64,000 nt of DNA from the NCBI RefSeq assembly GCF_016755875.1, contig NZ_BNED01000005.1:6787501-6851500 (forward strand), given 5' to 3'. The stretch is from Streptomyces spororaveus. Lineage in GTDB: Bacteria; Actinomycetota; Actinomycetes; Streptomycetales; Streptomycetaceae. Position numbers and translations under genes: made by a program. This document shows positions 32,123 to 41,581 of this stretch, in pieces (the stretch's first letter is position 1; every line of letters begins with the position of its first letter). Below the pieces are notes generated by a model. That model saw only the letters and a program-made list of their open reading frames with translations, did no database searches and had not been told where the DNA came from.

Positions 32123-34222
32123 GTGAGCAGCGCGAACGATTCCCAGCCGGAGCAGCTCGCACTGATCCGGGAAATGGTGGCCGAGGCGAAGGCCAAGGCC
32201 CCCAAGGCGAAGCCGCGCACCTGGCGCGGCGCCGCCCTGGCCGACGAGCTGCCCGTCGCCCGCGTCCTCGTGAACAAGGGCGTGCTCCACCTCGACCGGA
32301 CCTTCGACTACGCCGTACCCGCCGAGCTCGCCGAGGCCGCACAGCCCGGGGTCCGCGTCCGCGTCCGCTTCGGCGCGGGCTCCCACCACGTGCGCGGCGG
32401 CCGCCGCGAGGGCGGCAGCCTGATCGACGGGTTCATCGTCGAGCGCCGCGCCGAGTCCGACTACAACGGGGCCCTCGCCGCCCTCGCCCAGGTGGTCTCG
32501 CCCGAGGTGGTCCTCAGCCCCCGCATGCTCGCCCTGGCCCGGGCCGTCGCCGACCGGTACGCGGGCAGCCTCGCCGACGTGCTCCAGCTCGCCCTGCCCC
32601 CGCGCAACGCCAGGGCCGAGGCCAAGCCCTCCCCGGAGCCCCTGCCCCCGCCCGCCGCCCCCGAGCCCGCCGGCTGGGAGCGGTACGGAGCCGGCCCCGG
32701 CTTCCTGCGCGCCCTCGCCACCGGCGGCGCCCCCCGCGCCGTATGGACCGCACTGCCCGGCCCCGGCTGGGCCGACGAACTCGCCCGCGCCATGGCCGCC
32801 ACCCTGGCCTCCGGACGCGGGGCGCTCGCCGTGCTCCCCGACGGGAGGACCGCCGCCCGCGTCGACGCGGCCATGACCGCCCTGCTGGGCGAAGGCCGGC
32901 ACGCGCTGCTGACCGCCGAGTCGGGCCCCGAGAAGCGCTACCGCCAATGGCTCGCCGTGCACCGGGGCTCGGTGCGGGCCGTCGTCGGCACCCGGGCCGC
33001 GATGTTCGCCCCCGTACGGGACCTCGGACTGGTCGCCGTCTGGGACGACGGCGACTCCAGCCACAGCGACACCAACGCCCCCTTCCCGCACGTCCGGGAA
33101 GTACTGGAACTGCGCGCCGTCAACGACGGCTGCGGCTTCCTCGCGGGCGGTACGAGCTGCACCGTTGAGGCCGCCCAGCTCGTCGAGTCCGGCTGGGCCA
33201 GACCCCTCACGGCCGACCGCGAGACCGTACGGGCCTGCGCGCCCCGGATCCGGACCGTCGGCGACGAACTGCTCGCCCGGGACGAGGCCGCCCGGGCCGC
33301 GCGCCTGCCGAGCCTGGCCTGGGAGACCGTACGGGAAGGCCTGAAGACCGGACCCGTGCTGGTCCAGGTACCGCGGCGGGGCTATGTGCCCCGGCTGGCG
33401 TGCGAGCGCTGCCGTACCCCCGCCCGCTGCACGGCCTGCGCGGGACCGCTGGAGGCCCCCGACGAGCGGGACCTGACGTGCGGGTGGTGCGGGCGGGGCG
33501 AGCCGTCCTGGCACTGCGAGGAATGCGGATCGTTCCGGCTGCGGGCCCAGGTGGTCGGCGCCCGGCGCACCGCCGAGGAACTGGGCCGGGCCTTCCCGGC
33601 CGTGGCCGTACGGACCTCCGGGCGCGACCACGTCCTGGACGAGGTACCGGACCGGCCCGCGCTCGTCGTGTGCACCCCGGGCGCCGAACCGGTGGCGGCG
33701 GGCGCCGGGTACGCGGCCGCGCTGCTGCTCGACGGCTGGGCCATGCTGACCCGGCCCGACCTGCGGGCCGGCGAGGACGCGCTGCGGCGGTGGATCGCGG
33801 CCGCCTCCCTGGTCCGGGGCGACGGCCAGGTCGTGGTGGTCGCCGAACCGACGCTGCGGCCCGTCCAGGCGCTCGTACGGTGGGACCCGGTGGGCCACGC
33901 CGTACGGGAGCTCGCGGAGCGGTCCCAGCTCGGCTTCCCGCCGGTGTCCCGGATGGCGGCGGTGGCCGGTCGGGGCGAGGCGGTGGAGGCCTTCCTGGCC
34001 GGCGCCGGGCTGCCGCCCGACGCGGAGATCCTGGGACCGGTGCCGCTCCCGGGACGGCGCGGAGAACCCTCCCCCGGAGAGCGGGCACTGGTGCGGGTCC
34101 CGCCGGGCAGCGGAGCCGCCCTGGCGGCCGCCCTGAAGTCGGCGCAGGCCGCCCGGCTGGCGAAGGGGGTCCCGGCGGCGGAGGCCGTCCGGGTCCGGAT
34201 CGACCCGCCCGACATCGGCTGA
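32123..34222 (+). CDS. priA: PriA-like primosomal protein N', helicase-dead type
   Basis: Replication-restart protein. It has 699 residues from GTG. The N-terminal DNA-binding domain (ARVLVNKGVLHLDRTFDYAVP) is intact, and eight zinc-binding cysteines are present (CERC, CTAC, CGWC, CEEC). However, the Walker A position reads ALPGPGWADE, lacking the GxxGxGKT pattern, and the DEEH box reads WDDGDS. So ATPase and helicase function are almost certainly lost, as known for actinobacterial PriA. It may still bind forks and load partners. The start is the least certain part, with only a weak ribosome binding site. Confidence 0.9.
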   Translation: MSSANDSQPEQLALIREMVAEAKAKAPKAKPRTWRGAALADELPVARVLVNKGVLHLDRTFDYAVPAELAEAAQPGVRVRVRFGAGSHHVRGGRREGGSLIDGFIVERRAESDYNGALAALAQVVSPEVVLSPRMLALARAVADRYAGSLADVLQLALPPRNARAEAKPSPEPLPPPAAPEPAGWERYGAGPGFLRALATGGAPRAVWTALPGPGWADELARAMAATLASGRGALAVLPDGRTAARVDAAMTALLGEGRHALLTAESGPEKRYRQWLAVHRGSVRAVVGTRAAMFAPVRDLGLVAVWDDGDSSHSDTNAPFPHVREVLELRAVNDGCGFLAGGTSCTVEAAQLVESGWARPLTADRETVRACAPRIRTVGDELLARDEAARAARLPSLAWETVREGLKTGPVLVQVPRRGYVPRLACERCRTPARCTACAGPLEAPDERDLTCGWCGRGEPSWHCEECGSFRLRAQVVGARRTAEELGRAFPAVAVRTSGRDHVLDEVPDRPALVVCTPGAEPVAAGAGYAAALLLDGWAMLTRPDLRAGEDALRRWIAAASLVRGDGQVVVVAEPTLRPVQALVRWDPVGHAVRELAERSQLGFPPVSRMAAVAGRGEAVEAFLAGAGLPPDAEILGPVPLPGRRGEPSPGERALVRVPPGSGAALAAALKSAQAARLAKGVPAAEAVRVRIDPPDIG

Positions 34223-34271
34223 ACAGGCCGCACCGACCCGGTGCGCCCGGAACCGCGGCCGAACGCCGAAA

Positions 34272-34310
34272 CCCCCGGTGGGGCGACCCGTACGGTCGTC
34301 CCACCGGGGG
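34272..34310. terminator. Bidirectional terminator between priA and the HTH gene
   Basis: A 17-bp stem with one G-T pair (CCCCCGGTGGGGCGACC and GGTCGTCCCACCGGGGG), 5-base loop. It sits in the 156-base gap between convergent genes. Confidence 0.75.
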
Positions 34311-34378
34311 CGGACTCAGGCGTGACGCGCCGGAGCGGCCGGCCGTCGGGTGTCGGCGTCCCGGCGGCGGGACGCCGC

Positions 34379-34939
34379 TCAGCCGTTGCGCGGACCCGGG
34401 AAGGCGGGGGCGGGGGAGCGGGGAGCCTCTCCGAGCCCCCGTACGGGAACGCCCCCGGCCGCGGCGGCGGCCTGGACCTCCTCGCGCACCGGCTGCGGCG
34501 GCATCGACCGGGCCGCCGGGACGGTCGGCAGCGGCCCCAGGGTCCGGGTGGTCGTCCCCTCGGCCAGCGGCTCCGCGGACTCGGCGGACTGCGCCCGCCG
34601 GGCCCCGTAACGGCGGTGCACGGCCTGCTTGGTGACACCGAGCGCGGAACCGACCGCGTCCCACGAGAAGCCGAGCGAGCGGTCGAAGTCCACCGCCGCG
34701 GTGACCAGCGTCTCGACGCTGTCCCGCAGCTCCTGGGCGAGCCGGACGGTCGGCGCGGGCGCCCGGCCGTAGACGACGAAGCCGGTGGAGGGACCCGACC
34801 GGCGCGGGCGGTACACGTTGCCGAGCTGGGCGGTGAGCGTACGCAGGGCATCCACCTGCCGGCGAACCCGCTCGATGTCCCTTACCAGGAGGTGCAGGCT
34901 GGCCCGGGCTTGAGCGTCGTGGGTGGCGTGGTCGGCCAT
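34379..34939 (-). CDS. Putative helix-turn-helix DNA-binding protein
   Basis: 186 residues. The middle carries [22 protein letters not shown] (about 108-129 in two overlapping pieces), which reads as a helix-turn-helix of the small actinobacterial type. A helical N-terminus (residues 15-45) may be a dimerisation segment, and the C-terminus is low-complexity and proline-rich. It is the only minus-strand gene between bldD and the globin. A perfect 8-bp inverted repeat 68 bases upstream is a candidate autoregulatory operator. Target genes are unknown. Confidence 0.7.
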   Translation of the reverse strand: MADHATHDAQARASLHLLVRDIERVRRQVDALRTLTAQLGNVYRPRRSGPSTGFVVYGRAPAPTVRLAQELRDSVETLVTAAVDFDRSLGFSWDAVGSALGVTKQAVHRRYGARRAQSAESAEPLAEGTTTRTLGPLPTVPAARSMPPQPVREEVQAAAAAGGVPVRGLGEAPRSPAPAFPGPRNG

Positions 34940-35007
34940 GAAGAAGCCTCTCGAACCGGTGCTGAAGGGCGGATCGGGCCGCAGACACCGTTCGCACGCG
35001 GCCCGTT

Positions 35008-35029
35008 TTGGTCAATCTCTCTTGACCAA
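35008..35029. promoter_or_regulatory. Inverted-repeat operator between HTH gene and fmt
   Basis: TTGGTCAA-TCTCTC-TTGACCAA is a perfect 8-bp inverted repeat with a 6-base spacer in a stretch poorer in GC than its surroundings. It lies 68 bases upstream of the HTH gene start and 160 upstream of fmt. Confidence 0.6.
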
Positions 35030-35189
35030 CGCGCCACCCGTCGCCCAGGTCACGCTGTGGGGGCGTGTCGGCATATGCGAGGGGCGCGCGCATGTGCGTA
35101 CGCCCCCTCAACACCACAGGTGGGCGGCCCGACCGTCGCCCCATAGACTGGTGCGCTGCTGACAGCCGAGATAGCGAGGTAGTCCCCCA

Positions 35190-36134
35190 GTGAAGCTCGT
35201 CTTCGCAGGCACCCCCGAGGTCGCCGTACCCGCCCTGGACGCCCTGATCGCCTCCGGGCGGCACGAGGTCGCCGCCGTCATCACCCGGCCCGACGCACCG
35301 GCCGGCCGCGGCCGCCGCCTCGTCGCCAGCCCGGTCGCCGAACGCGCCGAGGAGGCGGGCATCGAGGTGCTCAAGCCCGCCCGCCCCCGCGACCCCGACT
35401 TCCAGGCCCGGCTGCGCGAGATCGCCCCGGACTGCTGCCCGGTCGTCGCCTACGGGGCCCTGCTCCCGAAGAGCGCCCTCGACATCCCGAAGCACGGCTG
35501 GGTGAACCTGCACTTCTCGCTGCTGCCCGCCTGGCGCGGAGCCGCGCCCGTCCAGCAGTCGATCATCGCGGGCGACCAGGTCACCGGCGCCTCCACCTTC
35601 CGTATCGAGGAGGGCCTGGACACCGGCCCCGTCTACGGCATCCTCACCGAGGAGATCCGGCCCACCGACACCAGCGGCGACCTGCTCACCCGGCTCGCCT
35701 TCGCCGGGTCCGGACTCCTCGCCGCCACCATGGACGGCATCGAGGACGGCACCCTGCGCGCCGTCGAACAGCCCCACGACGGCATCTCCCACGCGCCCAA
35801 GATCACCGTGGAGGACGCCCGGATCGACTGGACCGCCCCCGCGATGCGCGCCGACCGCCTGGTGCGCGGCTGCACCCCGGCCCCGGGCGCGTGGACCGTC
35901 TTCCGCGGGGAACGGCTCAAGCTGATCTCGCTGGGCCTGGTGCCCGACCGCACGGACCTGGAGCCGGGCGCGCTGGCCCCCGCCAAGAACAACGTGTACG
36001 CGGGCACCGGCTCGCACGCCGTGGAACTGCTGTGGGTGCAGCCGCAGGGCAAGAAGCCGATGCGGGCCGCCGACTGGGCCCGCGGGGTGCGGATCGCTCC
36101 CGGCGAGCGGCTCGGCGGAGCCGACGTAGGCTGA
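35190..36134 (+). CDS. fmt: Methionyl-tRNA formyltransferase
   Basis: Formylates initiator Met-tRNA with 10-formyl-THF. It has 314 residues. The catalytic loop [20 protein letters not shown] holds the Asn-His pair, with [16 protein letters not shown] at the start and a C-terminal OB domain. The GTG start fits the family. It is followed by 240 bases of tandem repeats and then rsmB. Confidence 0.97.
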   Translation: MKLVFAGTPEVAVPALDALIASGRHEVAAVITRPDAPAGRGRRLVASPVAERAEEAGIEVLKPARPRDPDFQARLREIAPDCCPVVAYGALLPKSALDIPKHGWVNLHFSLLPAWRGAAPVQQSIIAGDQVTGASTFRIEEGLDTGPVYGILTEEIRPTDTSGDLLTRLAFAGSGLLAATMDGIEDGTLRAVEQPHDGISHAPKITVEDARIDWTAPAMRADRLVRGCTPAPGAWTVFRGERLKLISLGLVPDRTDLEPGALAPAKNNVYAGTGSHAVELLWVQPQGKKPMRAADWARGVRIAPGERLGGADVG

Positions 36135-36203
36135 TCGGTGGAGGCGTCCGAGCACGGACGCCCCCGCCACGGCGCGCCGGCCGCGGACCCGCAAGCCCCG
36201 CGA

Positions 36204-36345
36204 GGCCGGCACGGCTCGCGAAGCCGGCGAAGCCCGCAGGGCCGGCACGGCTCGCAAGACCGGCGAAGCCCGCAAGGACCGCAGGACTCGTAGCACCTGA
36301 AGCACCTGAAGCACCTGAAGCACCTGAAGCACCCGAAGTACTCGT
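36204..36345. repeat. Two tandem repeats between fmt and rsmB
   Basis: First, a roughly 36-bp imperfect duplication at 36204-36278 (unit begins GGCCGGCACGGCTCGC). Second, a 9-bp microsatellite, AGCACCTGA, in five perfect copies at 36292-36336 plus one variant to 36345. The last copy ends 29 bases before the rsmB start. The 9-bp period keeps every frame open, producing spurious repetitive ORFs on both strands that I do not call. Slippage could change the spacing before rsmB. Confidence 0.85.
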
Positions 36346-36374
36346 AGCACTCGTAACCCCGGAGCACCTTTCAC

Positions 36375-37850
36375 GTGAGCGATCAGCCCCGTCAGCCCCG
36401 TCGCAAGCCCGCCCCCGCGGGCGCGGGTGGCAAGCAGGCCAAGCCGTACCGCCGGCCCCAGAAGGACCCCGTCCGGATGCTGGCCTTCGAGGTGCTGCGG
36501 GCGGTGGACGAGCGCGACGCCTACGCCAACCTCGTGCTGCCGCCGCTGCTCAGGAAGGCCCGCCAGGACGAGAACTTCCAGGCGCGCGACGCGGCGCTGG
36601 CCACCGAGCTGGTCTACGGGACGCTGCGCCGCCAGGGCACGTACGACGCCGTGATCAAGGCGTGCATCGACCGGCCGCTGCGGGAGGTGGACCCGCCCGT
36701 CCTGGACGTGCTCTCGCTCGGCGCCCACCAGCTGCTCGGCACCCGCATCCCCACGCACGCCGCCGTCTCGGCGAGCGTGGAACTGGCCCGGGTGGTGCTC
36801 GGGGACGGGCGCGCCAAGTTCGTGAACGCCGTCCTGCGGAAGATCGCCGCGCACGACCTGGACGCCTGGCTGGAGCGCGTCGCCCCGCCCTACGAGGACG
36901 ACGCCGAGGAACACCTCGCGGTGTACCACTCACACCCCAGGTGGGTCGTCAGCGCCCTGTGGGACTCGCTGGGCGGCGGGCGCGCGGGCATCGAGGACCT
37001 GCTGGAGGCCGACAACGAACGGCCCGAGGTGACCCTGGTGGCCCGCCCGGGCCGGTCCACGCCGGAGGAACTGCTGGAGGCGGTCGGCGAGGACTCGGCC
37101 CTGCCCGGCCGCTGGTCGCCGTACGCCGTGCGGATGGCCGAGGGCGGCGAACCGGGCGCGCTGGAAGCGGTCCGCGAGGGCCGCGCGGGCGTGCAGGACG
37201 AGGGAAGCCAGCTGGTGGCCATGGCCCTCGCGGCCGTACCGGTCGAGGGCCGCGACGAGCGGTGGCTCGACGGCTGCGCGGGCCCGGGCGGCAAGGCGGC
37301 GCTGCTCGCGGCGCTCGCGGCGCAGCGCGGGGCGTTCCTGCTGGCCTCGGAGAAGCAGCCGCACCGGGCCCGGCTCGTGGAGCGCTCGCTCGCGGGCAAC
37401 CCGGGCCCGTACCAGGTCATCGCGGCCGACGGCACCCGCCCGGCATGGCTGCCGGGCTCCTTCGACCGCGTCCTGATGGACGTCCCGTGCTCGGGCCTGG
37501 GCGCGCTGCGCCGCCGCCCGGAGGCCCGCTGGCGCCGCCGTCCGGAGGACCTGGAAGGCTTCGCGCCGCTCCAGCGAGGGCTGCTGCGCGAGGCGCTGTC
37601 GGCGGTGCGCGTGGGCGGCATCGTCGGCTACGCGACGTGCTCGCCGCACCTGGCGGAGACCCGGGTCGTCGTGGACGACGTCCTGAAGGGCCGCGGCGCG
37701 GGCGCGTCGCCGGTGTCCGCGGAACTGATCGACGCGAGGCCCTTCATGTCGGGCGTCCCGGCCCTGGGCGACGGCCCGGACGTCCAGCTGTGGCCCCACC
37801 TGCACGGCACGGACGCGATGTACCTGGCGCTGCTGAGGCGGACGGCGTAG
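36375..37850 (+). CDS. rsmB: 16S rRNA (cytosine-967-C5)-methyltransferase
   Basis: SAM-dependent rRNA methyltransferase. It has 491 residues: a low-complexity basic head (1-30), an NusB-like RNA-binding domain (about 32-170, LAFEVLRAVDERDAYANLV), then the Rossmann catalytic domain. That domain has DGCAGPGGKAALLAAL (SAM site), MDVPCSGLGALRRRPEARW (first Cys) and YATCSPHLAET (catalytic Cys). The GTG start is assigned; its upstream spacing is filled with 9-bp repeats. Confidence 0.93.
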   Translation: MSDQPRQPRRKPAPAGAGGKQAKPYRRPQKDPVRMLAFEVLRAVDERDAYANLVLPPLLRKARQDENFQARDAALATELVYGTLRRQGTYDAVIKACIDRPLREVDPPVLDVLSLGAHQLLGTRIPTHAAVSASVELARVVLGDGRAKFVNAVLRKIAAHDLDAWLERVAPPYEDDAEEHLAVYHSHPRWVVSALWDSLGGGRAGIEDLLEADNERPEVTLVARPGRSTPEELLEAVGEDSALPGRWSPYAVRMAEGGEPGALEAVREGRAGVQDEGSQLVAMALAAVPVEGRDERWLDGCAGPGGKAALLAALAAQRGAFLLASEKQPHRARLVERSLAGNPGPYQVIAADGTRPAWLPGSFDRVLMDVPCSGLGALRRRPEARWRRRPEDLEGFAPLQRGLLREALSAVRVGGIVGYATCSPHLAETRVVVDDVLKGRGAGASPVSAELIDARPFMSGVPALGDGPDVQLWPHLHGTDAMYLALLRRTA

Positions 37851-38031
37851 CGGGAGCGACGGCTGAGCCCGAGTGACACCTGGGCGGCCGGGGTCGGGAG
37901 GTACGGCGTGGGCTCCGGCGCGCGGGCCCGGCTGGGCGGTGGCTCCGGCGTGCGGGAGCCGGACGGGCGGGGTCGGTTGGTGGGGCGGTGCTCCGGAGGG
38001 GCTGTTCCGCTGGGGCGGTGGCCAGAGTGGC
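37851..38031. other. Gene-free spacer after rsmB
   Basis: 180 bases, very GC-rich and G-biased, with several imperfect GGCTCCGGCG and TGGGGCGGTG motifs. I see no gene and no clear terminator. It leads directly into the fold-back element. Confidence 0.5.
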
Positions 38032-38498
38032 GTATGGGGGTTTCCCGTCAGTCTCATCGTCTCTCCGTGTCGGGCCGGTCCCTCAAGGGCGCTCGTTCCT
38101 CGCGTCGCTTCGCGATGGCCTTCGGCCACCCTTGACCGACCGTCCCGCCCCGGAAATCCGAAGACTGCCGAGAAGCCCCCAAAAGAACGAGCCGGTCCAG
38201 GCTCTAAGGGACGGGGTAGTCGGAGATGCCCTGCCCGGTCGGGGGTGGGGACGACCGACAGGCGGGGCCCATGGCAGCGGCCTGCCGGGTCGGGTGAGGC
38301 GCGCCACATCGCTACGCGCTCCCCATCTCTCAGCGTCTCCAGTCCGTCTTGGGCTGGACATAGGCCGCCCACGGTCTCAATCCGACACTCGACCTGCGTC
38401 CGACGACCGGCCGGGGCTGGGCATAAGCCGCCCACGACCCCGGTCCCCCCCGTCGACGCGCGTCCGACGGCCGTCCGGGGCCGGGCACAAGCCGCCCA
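38032..38498 (+). repeat. Left arm of a 1.2-kb fold-back repeat
   Basis: About 467 bp, beginning GTATGGGGGTTTCCCGTCAG. The first 200 or so bases are almost identical, in reverse complement, to 39251 downwards; I find only a few differences near 38092, 38098 and 38121. The next 110 bases are diverged. The inner part is three copies of a 37-bp unit at 38335, 38398 and 38462, with a 63-64 bp period and core GGCTGGACATAGGCCGCCCA. No coding potential is credible. Confidence 0.9.
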
Positions 38499-38784
38499 CC
38501 ACCCCTTCGCTTCTCCCAGACTGCGACCGACGGCCGATTTCGTGCTGAAGAGAGCTGCTGAGAGAGACTGACGGCCGGTACCTCGCCTATTCCGTCGTGG
38601 AACCGGGTCAGTGAGACCACGACACCACAAACCCACCCCCAAACAGGGGTAATTGGGGCAAGCTGGCGGCCTTCTGGGCTCCCCACATGCGCTGACCTGT
38701 ATCCACGACGAAATAGCCGCAGTCCCACGTCTTTTCACCCCGGGCGACGGCCAGACGCAGCCAAAGAGGAACGTCCGAGCGTCC
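38499..38784. other. Centre of the fold-back repeat
   Basis: 286 bases between the arms, less GC-rich than the rest of the region. It contains ACCCCCAAACAGGGGTAATT near 38635, part of a small C4/G4 inverted motif. A short plus-strand frame begins here but its product is made of the repeat units, so it is not called. Confidence 0.5.
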
Positions 38785-39251
38785 TGGGCGGCCTATGGCC
38801 AGCCGCAGACGGTCGTCGGCCGCCGTCAGGGAGAAGCGCGTGGATGGTGGGCGGCCTATGTCCAGCCCTGGACGGTCGTCGGACGCAGGTCGCGGGTGGG
38901 ATCAGGGCCTTGGGCGGCCTATGTCCAGCCGAGGACGGTCGTCGGACGCTGAGAGGTGGGGAGCGCGTAGCGATGTGGTGCGCTACCCCCGGTCCGGGCC
39001 GGGGTCTGGATGGGCCCCGCCTCGGGAACGTCCCTACCCCCGTCCGGGCAGGGGGTCTCTGACTACCCCGTCCCTTAGAGCCTGGACCGGCTCGTTCTTT
39101 TGGGGGCTTCTCGGCAGTCTTCGGATTTCCGGGGCGGGACGGTCGGTCAAGGGTGGCCGCAAGGCCATCGCGAAGCGACGCGACGAAGGAGCGCCCTTGA
39201 GGGACCGGCCCGACACGGAGAGACGATGAGACTGACGGGAAACCCCCATAC
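38785..39251 (-). repeat. Right arm of the 1.2-kb fold-back repeat
   Basis: Same length as the left arm, about 467 bp, in inverse orientation, ending CTGACGGGAAACCCCCATAC. Three copies of the 37-bp unit lie at 38785, 38848 and 38911 with an exact 63-bp period, then the diverged part, then the near-identical outer 200 bases. The flanks show no obvious target-site duplication and no transposase is present. Confidence 0.9.
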
Positions 39252-39633
39252 ACATCACTGACCGCCGCCCGAGCGGCTCCCGCCCTCTGGTGCTCCTGCC
39301 GAGCTTTCTGGCTCCGGTCGGGTTGCTTCGGCGTACCGCAACTGCTGCCGTGCGTCCCGGTTCCGGCCGTGCGGCTGCCGCCGTGCGTCCCGGCTTCGGT
39401 CGGCCGGTTGCCGCCATGGGAGCCCCCGCCGCGTCACCCGGCCCGGCCCCGGCTTCCGTCGCGTCCTCCACGCCGCCCCGCGGCGCCAGGGTGCGGCCGG
39501 ATCCTGTTCCCCCGGGGCGCTTTCGTACCACCGGGTCCCGGCTGTACCGGGCCCGGTCGTTCCGTCCTGCCCCGGGTGGGGAGACTTGCGGGGTCGTGGC
39601 CGGAACCCGGTGGGGGCATGGCAGGCTTGGGGC
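39252..39633. other. Gene-free region before rpe
   Basis: 382 bases. An imperfect 33-bp tandem repeat (CCGTGCGTCCCGG at 39348 and 39381) is the only clear structure. The rpe promoter must lie in the final part; I see no certain -10/-35 pair. Confidence 0.5.
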
Positions 39634-40320
39634 ATGGCCGCTCAGATTTATCCCAGCATCCTGTCCGCCGACTTCGCCCGACTCGCCGAGGAGGCGAAGG
39701 CCGTCGAGGGGGCCGACTGGCTGCATGTCGACGTCATGGACAACCACTTCGTCCCGAACCTGACCCTCGGTATGCCGATCGTGGAATCCCTGAGCAGGGC
39801 CACGGACATCCCGCTGGACCTCCACCTGATGATCGAGAACCCGGACCGCTGGGCTCCCCAGTACGTGGAGGCCGGCGCGGGTTCGGTCACCTTCCACGCC
39901 GAGGCCGCCGCCGCGCCCGTGCGGCTCGCGCGGGAGATCCGGGCCAAGGGGGCGCGCGCCTCGATGGCGCTCAAGCCCGCGACGCCGATCGAACAGTACG
40001 AGGACATCCTCCCCGAGCTCGACATGCTGCTGATCATGACGGTCGAGCCGGGCTTCGGCGGCCAGCCCTTTCTCGACATCATGCTCCCGAAGATCCGCCG
40101 TACCCGGGAGCTGATCGCCAAGCACGGTCTGGAGCTGTGGCTCCAGGTCGACGGCGGGGTCTCGGCCTCGACCATCGAGCGGTGTGCCGAGGCCGGCGCG
40201 GACGTCTTCGTGGCGGGCAGCGCGGTCTACGGGGCGGTCGACCCGGCCGCCGCCGTGCGTACGCTGCGTGAGCAGGCGGGTACGGCGATCGCGGCCGCGC
40301 CGTGGGCTTGCGACCACTGA
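39634..40320 (+). CDS. rpe: Ribulose-phosphate 3-epimerase
   Basis: Interconverts ribulose 5-phosphate and xylulose 5-phosphate in the pentose phosphate pathway. It has 228 residues with a TIM barrel. Motifs are [23 protein letters not shown] (Asp base and metal His), [20 protein letters not shown] and VDGGVSAST. The ATG directly before [12 protein letters not shown] gives the normal length; the longer upstream frame is repeat-derived. Confidence 0.97.
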   Translation: MAAQIYPSILSADFARLAEEAKAVEGADWLHVDVMDNHFVPNLTLGMPIVESLSRATDIPLDLHLMIENPDRWAPQYVEAGAGSVTFHAEAAAAPVRLAREIRAKGARASMALKPATPIEQYEDILPELDMLLIMTVEPGFGGQPFLDIMLPKIRRTRELIAKHGLELWLQVDGGVSASTIERCAEAGADVFVAGSAVYGAVDPAAAVRTLREQAGTAIAAAPWACDH

Positions 40321-40411
40321 ACCAAGGGTTGATGAACAGCTCGGTGAACGGGAGCTGTCCAGGCTGATCAACGGCCGTCGGATCTGACAGGATGAACGGC
40401 GAGTCGAGAGT

Positions 40412-41458
40412 GTGAACAGCAGTGAGGAGAACGCGGTGTCTGCAATGTCGGCGGGACGGTCAGCCCTGCGGATGGGACCCGCGGAGCTGGTGCAGGCGGC
40501 GGCCATGGCGCGCCGCTTCTACCTGGAGGGCAAGTCCAAGATCCAGATCGCCGAGGAGTTCGGCGTGAGCCGCTTCAAGGTGGCCAGGGTCCTGGAGACC
40601 GCCCTCGAACGTGACCTCGTACGGATCGAGATCCGGGTTCCGGCCGAGCTCGATGCCGAGCGGTCGGACGCGCTCCGGGCCCGGTACGGGCTCCGGCACG
40701 CCGTCGTCGTGGAGTCGCCCGCCGACGCCACCGAGGACGCGCCCGACCCGGAGAACCTGGGCGCGGTCGCCGCCGATCTGCTGGGCGAGCTGGTCAACGA
40801 GGGCGACGTACTGGGCCTGGCGTGGGGGCGGTCGACCATTCACATGGCCGCCTCGCTGCACAGGCTGCCGCAGTGCACCGTGGTGCAGCTGACCGGCGTG
40901 TACGACGCGGGGACCGCTGAGCGCGGTTCGGTCGAGGCCGTACGCCGGGCCGCCCAGGTCTCGGGCGGTGACGCGCACCCGATCTACGCGCCGATGCTGC
41001 TGCCCGATCCGGCGACCGCGGCCGCGCTGCGCAGCCAGACGGGGATCGCGCGGGCCTTCGAGTACTTCGACAAGGTGACGGTCGCGGCCGTGTCGATCGG
41101 TTCGTGGGAGCCGGGCATCTCGACCGTGCACGACATGCTGACCGACGAGGAGCGGGAGCACTACGCCTCGCTGGGTGTGGCGGCGGAGATGTCCGCGCAT
41201 CTGTTCGACTCCGAGGGGCGTCGTGTCGGCCGGGACCTCGGTGAGCGGTGCATCACCGTGGAGGCGGACCGCCTGCGGCGGATCCCCGAGGTCGTGGCGA
41301 TCGCGGGCGGGCTGCGCAAGGCCTCCGCGATCGGGGCCGTACTGAGGTCGGGGCTGGTGACCAGTCTCGTCACGGACACGGCGGTCGCCGACTACCTCCT
41401 CACTGAGTCGGCCCCAGGGCTGCGTCCGGCGTTGGACCGGGCCGACCCGGACGACTGA
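40412..41458 (+). CDS. SorC/DeoR-type sugar-binding transcriptional regulator
   Basis: 348 residues. The HTH is at about 38-60 (GKSKIQIAEEFGVSRFKVAR), and the rest is the SorC effector domain with a phosphosugar-isomerase-like fold (GDVLGLAWGRSTIHMAA, VVQLTGVYDAG, CITVEADRLRRIPEVVAIAGG). It likely senses a phosphorylated sugar. Its position right after rpe suggests pentose or related metabolism. TGAAC motifs repeated at 40333, 40344, 40394 and 40414 flank its start and could be an operator. The GTG start fits GAGAGT upstream, weakly. Confidence 0.88.
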   Translation: MNSSEENAVSAMSAGRSALRMGPAELVQAAAMARRFYLEGKSKIQIAEEFGVSRFKVARVLETALERDLVRIEIRVPAELDAERSDALRARYGLRHAVVVESPADATEDAPDPENLGAVAADLLGELVNEGDVLGLAWGRSTIHMAASLHRLPQCTVVQLTGVYDAGTAERGSVEAVRRAAQVSGGDAHPIYAPMLLPDPATAAALRSQTGIARAFEYFDKVTVAAVSIGSWEPGISTVHDMLTDEEREHYASLGVAAEMSAHLFDSEGRRVGRDLGERCITVEADRLRRIPEVVAIAGGLRKASAIGAVLRSGLVTSLVTDTAVADYLLTESAPGLRPALDRADPDD

Positions 41459-41581
41459 TGCGGTCTGACCGGGCCTGACGGGCGTCGGCGGCCGTTGTCG
41501 TGGCCGCCGGTGCGGATGGTGCTGGAATTGAGATCCGAACGGCGGGCCGCGCGGCGGCCCGCTGGGCGCATACTGGTTCCA

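Noticed and set aside
35633..36367. Minus-strand ORF with a cysteine-rich repeat
   Set aside because: The repeated Cys-Phe-Arg stretch is the 9-bp microsatellite read backwards, and the rest is antisense to fmt.
38335..38947. CRISPR-like array
   Set aside because: The 37-bp units with 26-bp spacers look superficially similar. However, they are in opposite orientations in two groups of three, corresponding spacers resemble each other between arms, and no cas genes are near.
38653..38952. Plus-strand ORF with repeats of the type WAAYVQPxTVVGRR
   Set aside because: The peptide repeats are the 63-bp DNA repeat in translation. The inverse copies on the other arm give unrelated products in their frames, so selection is on DNA or RNA, not protein.
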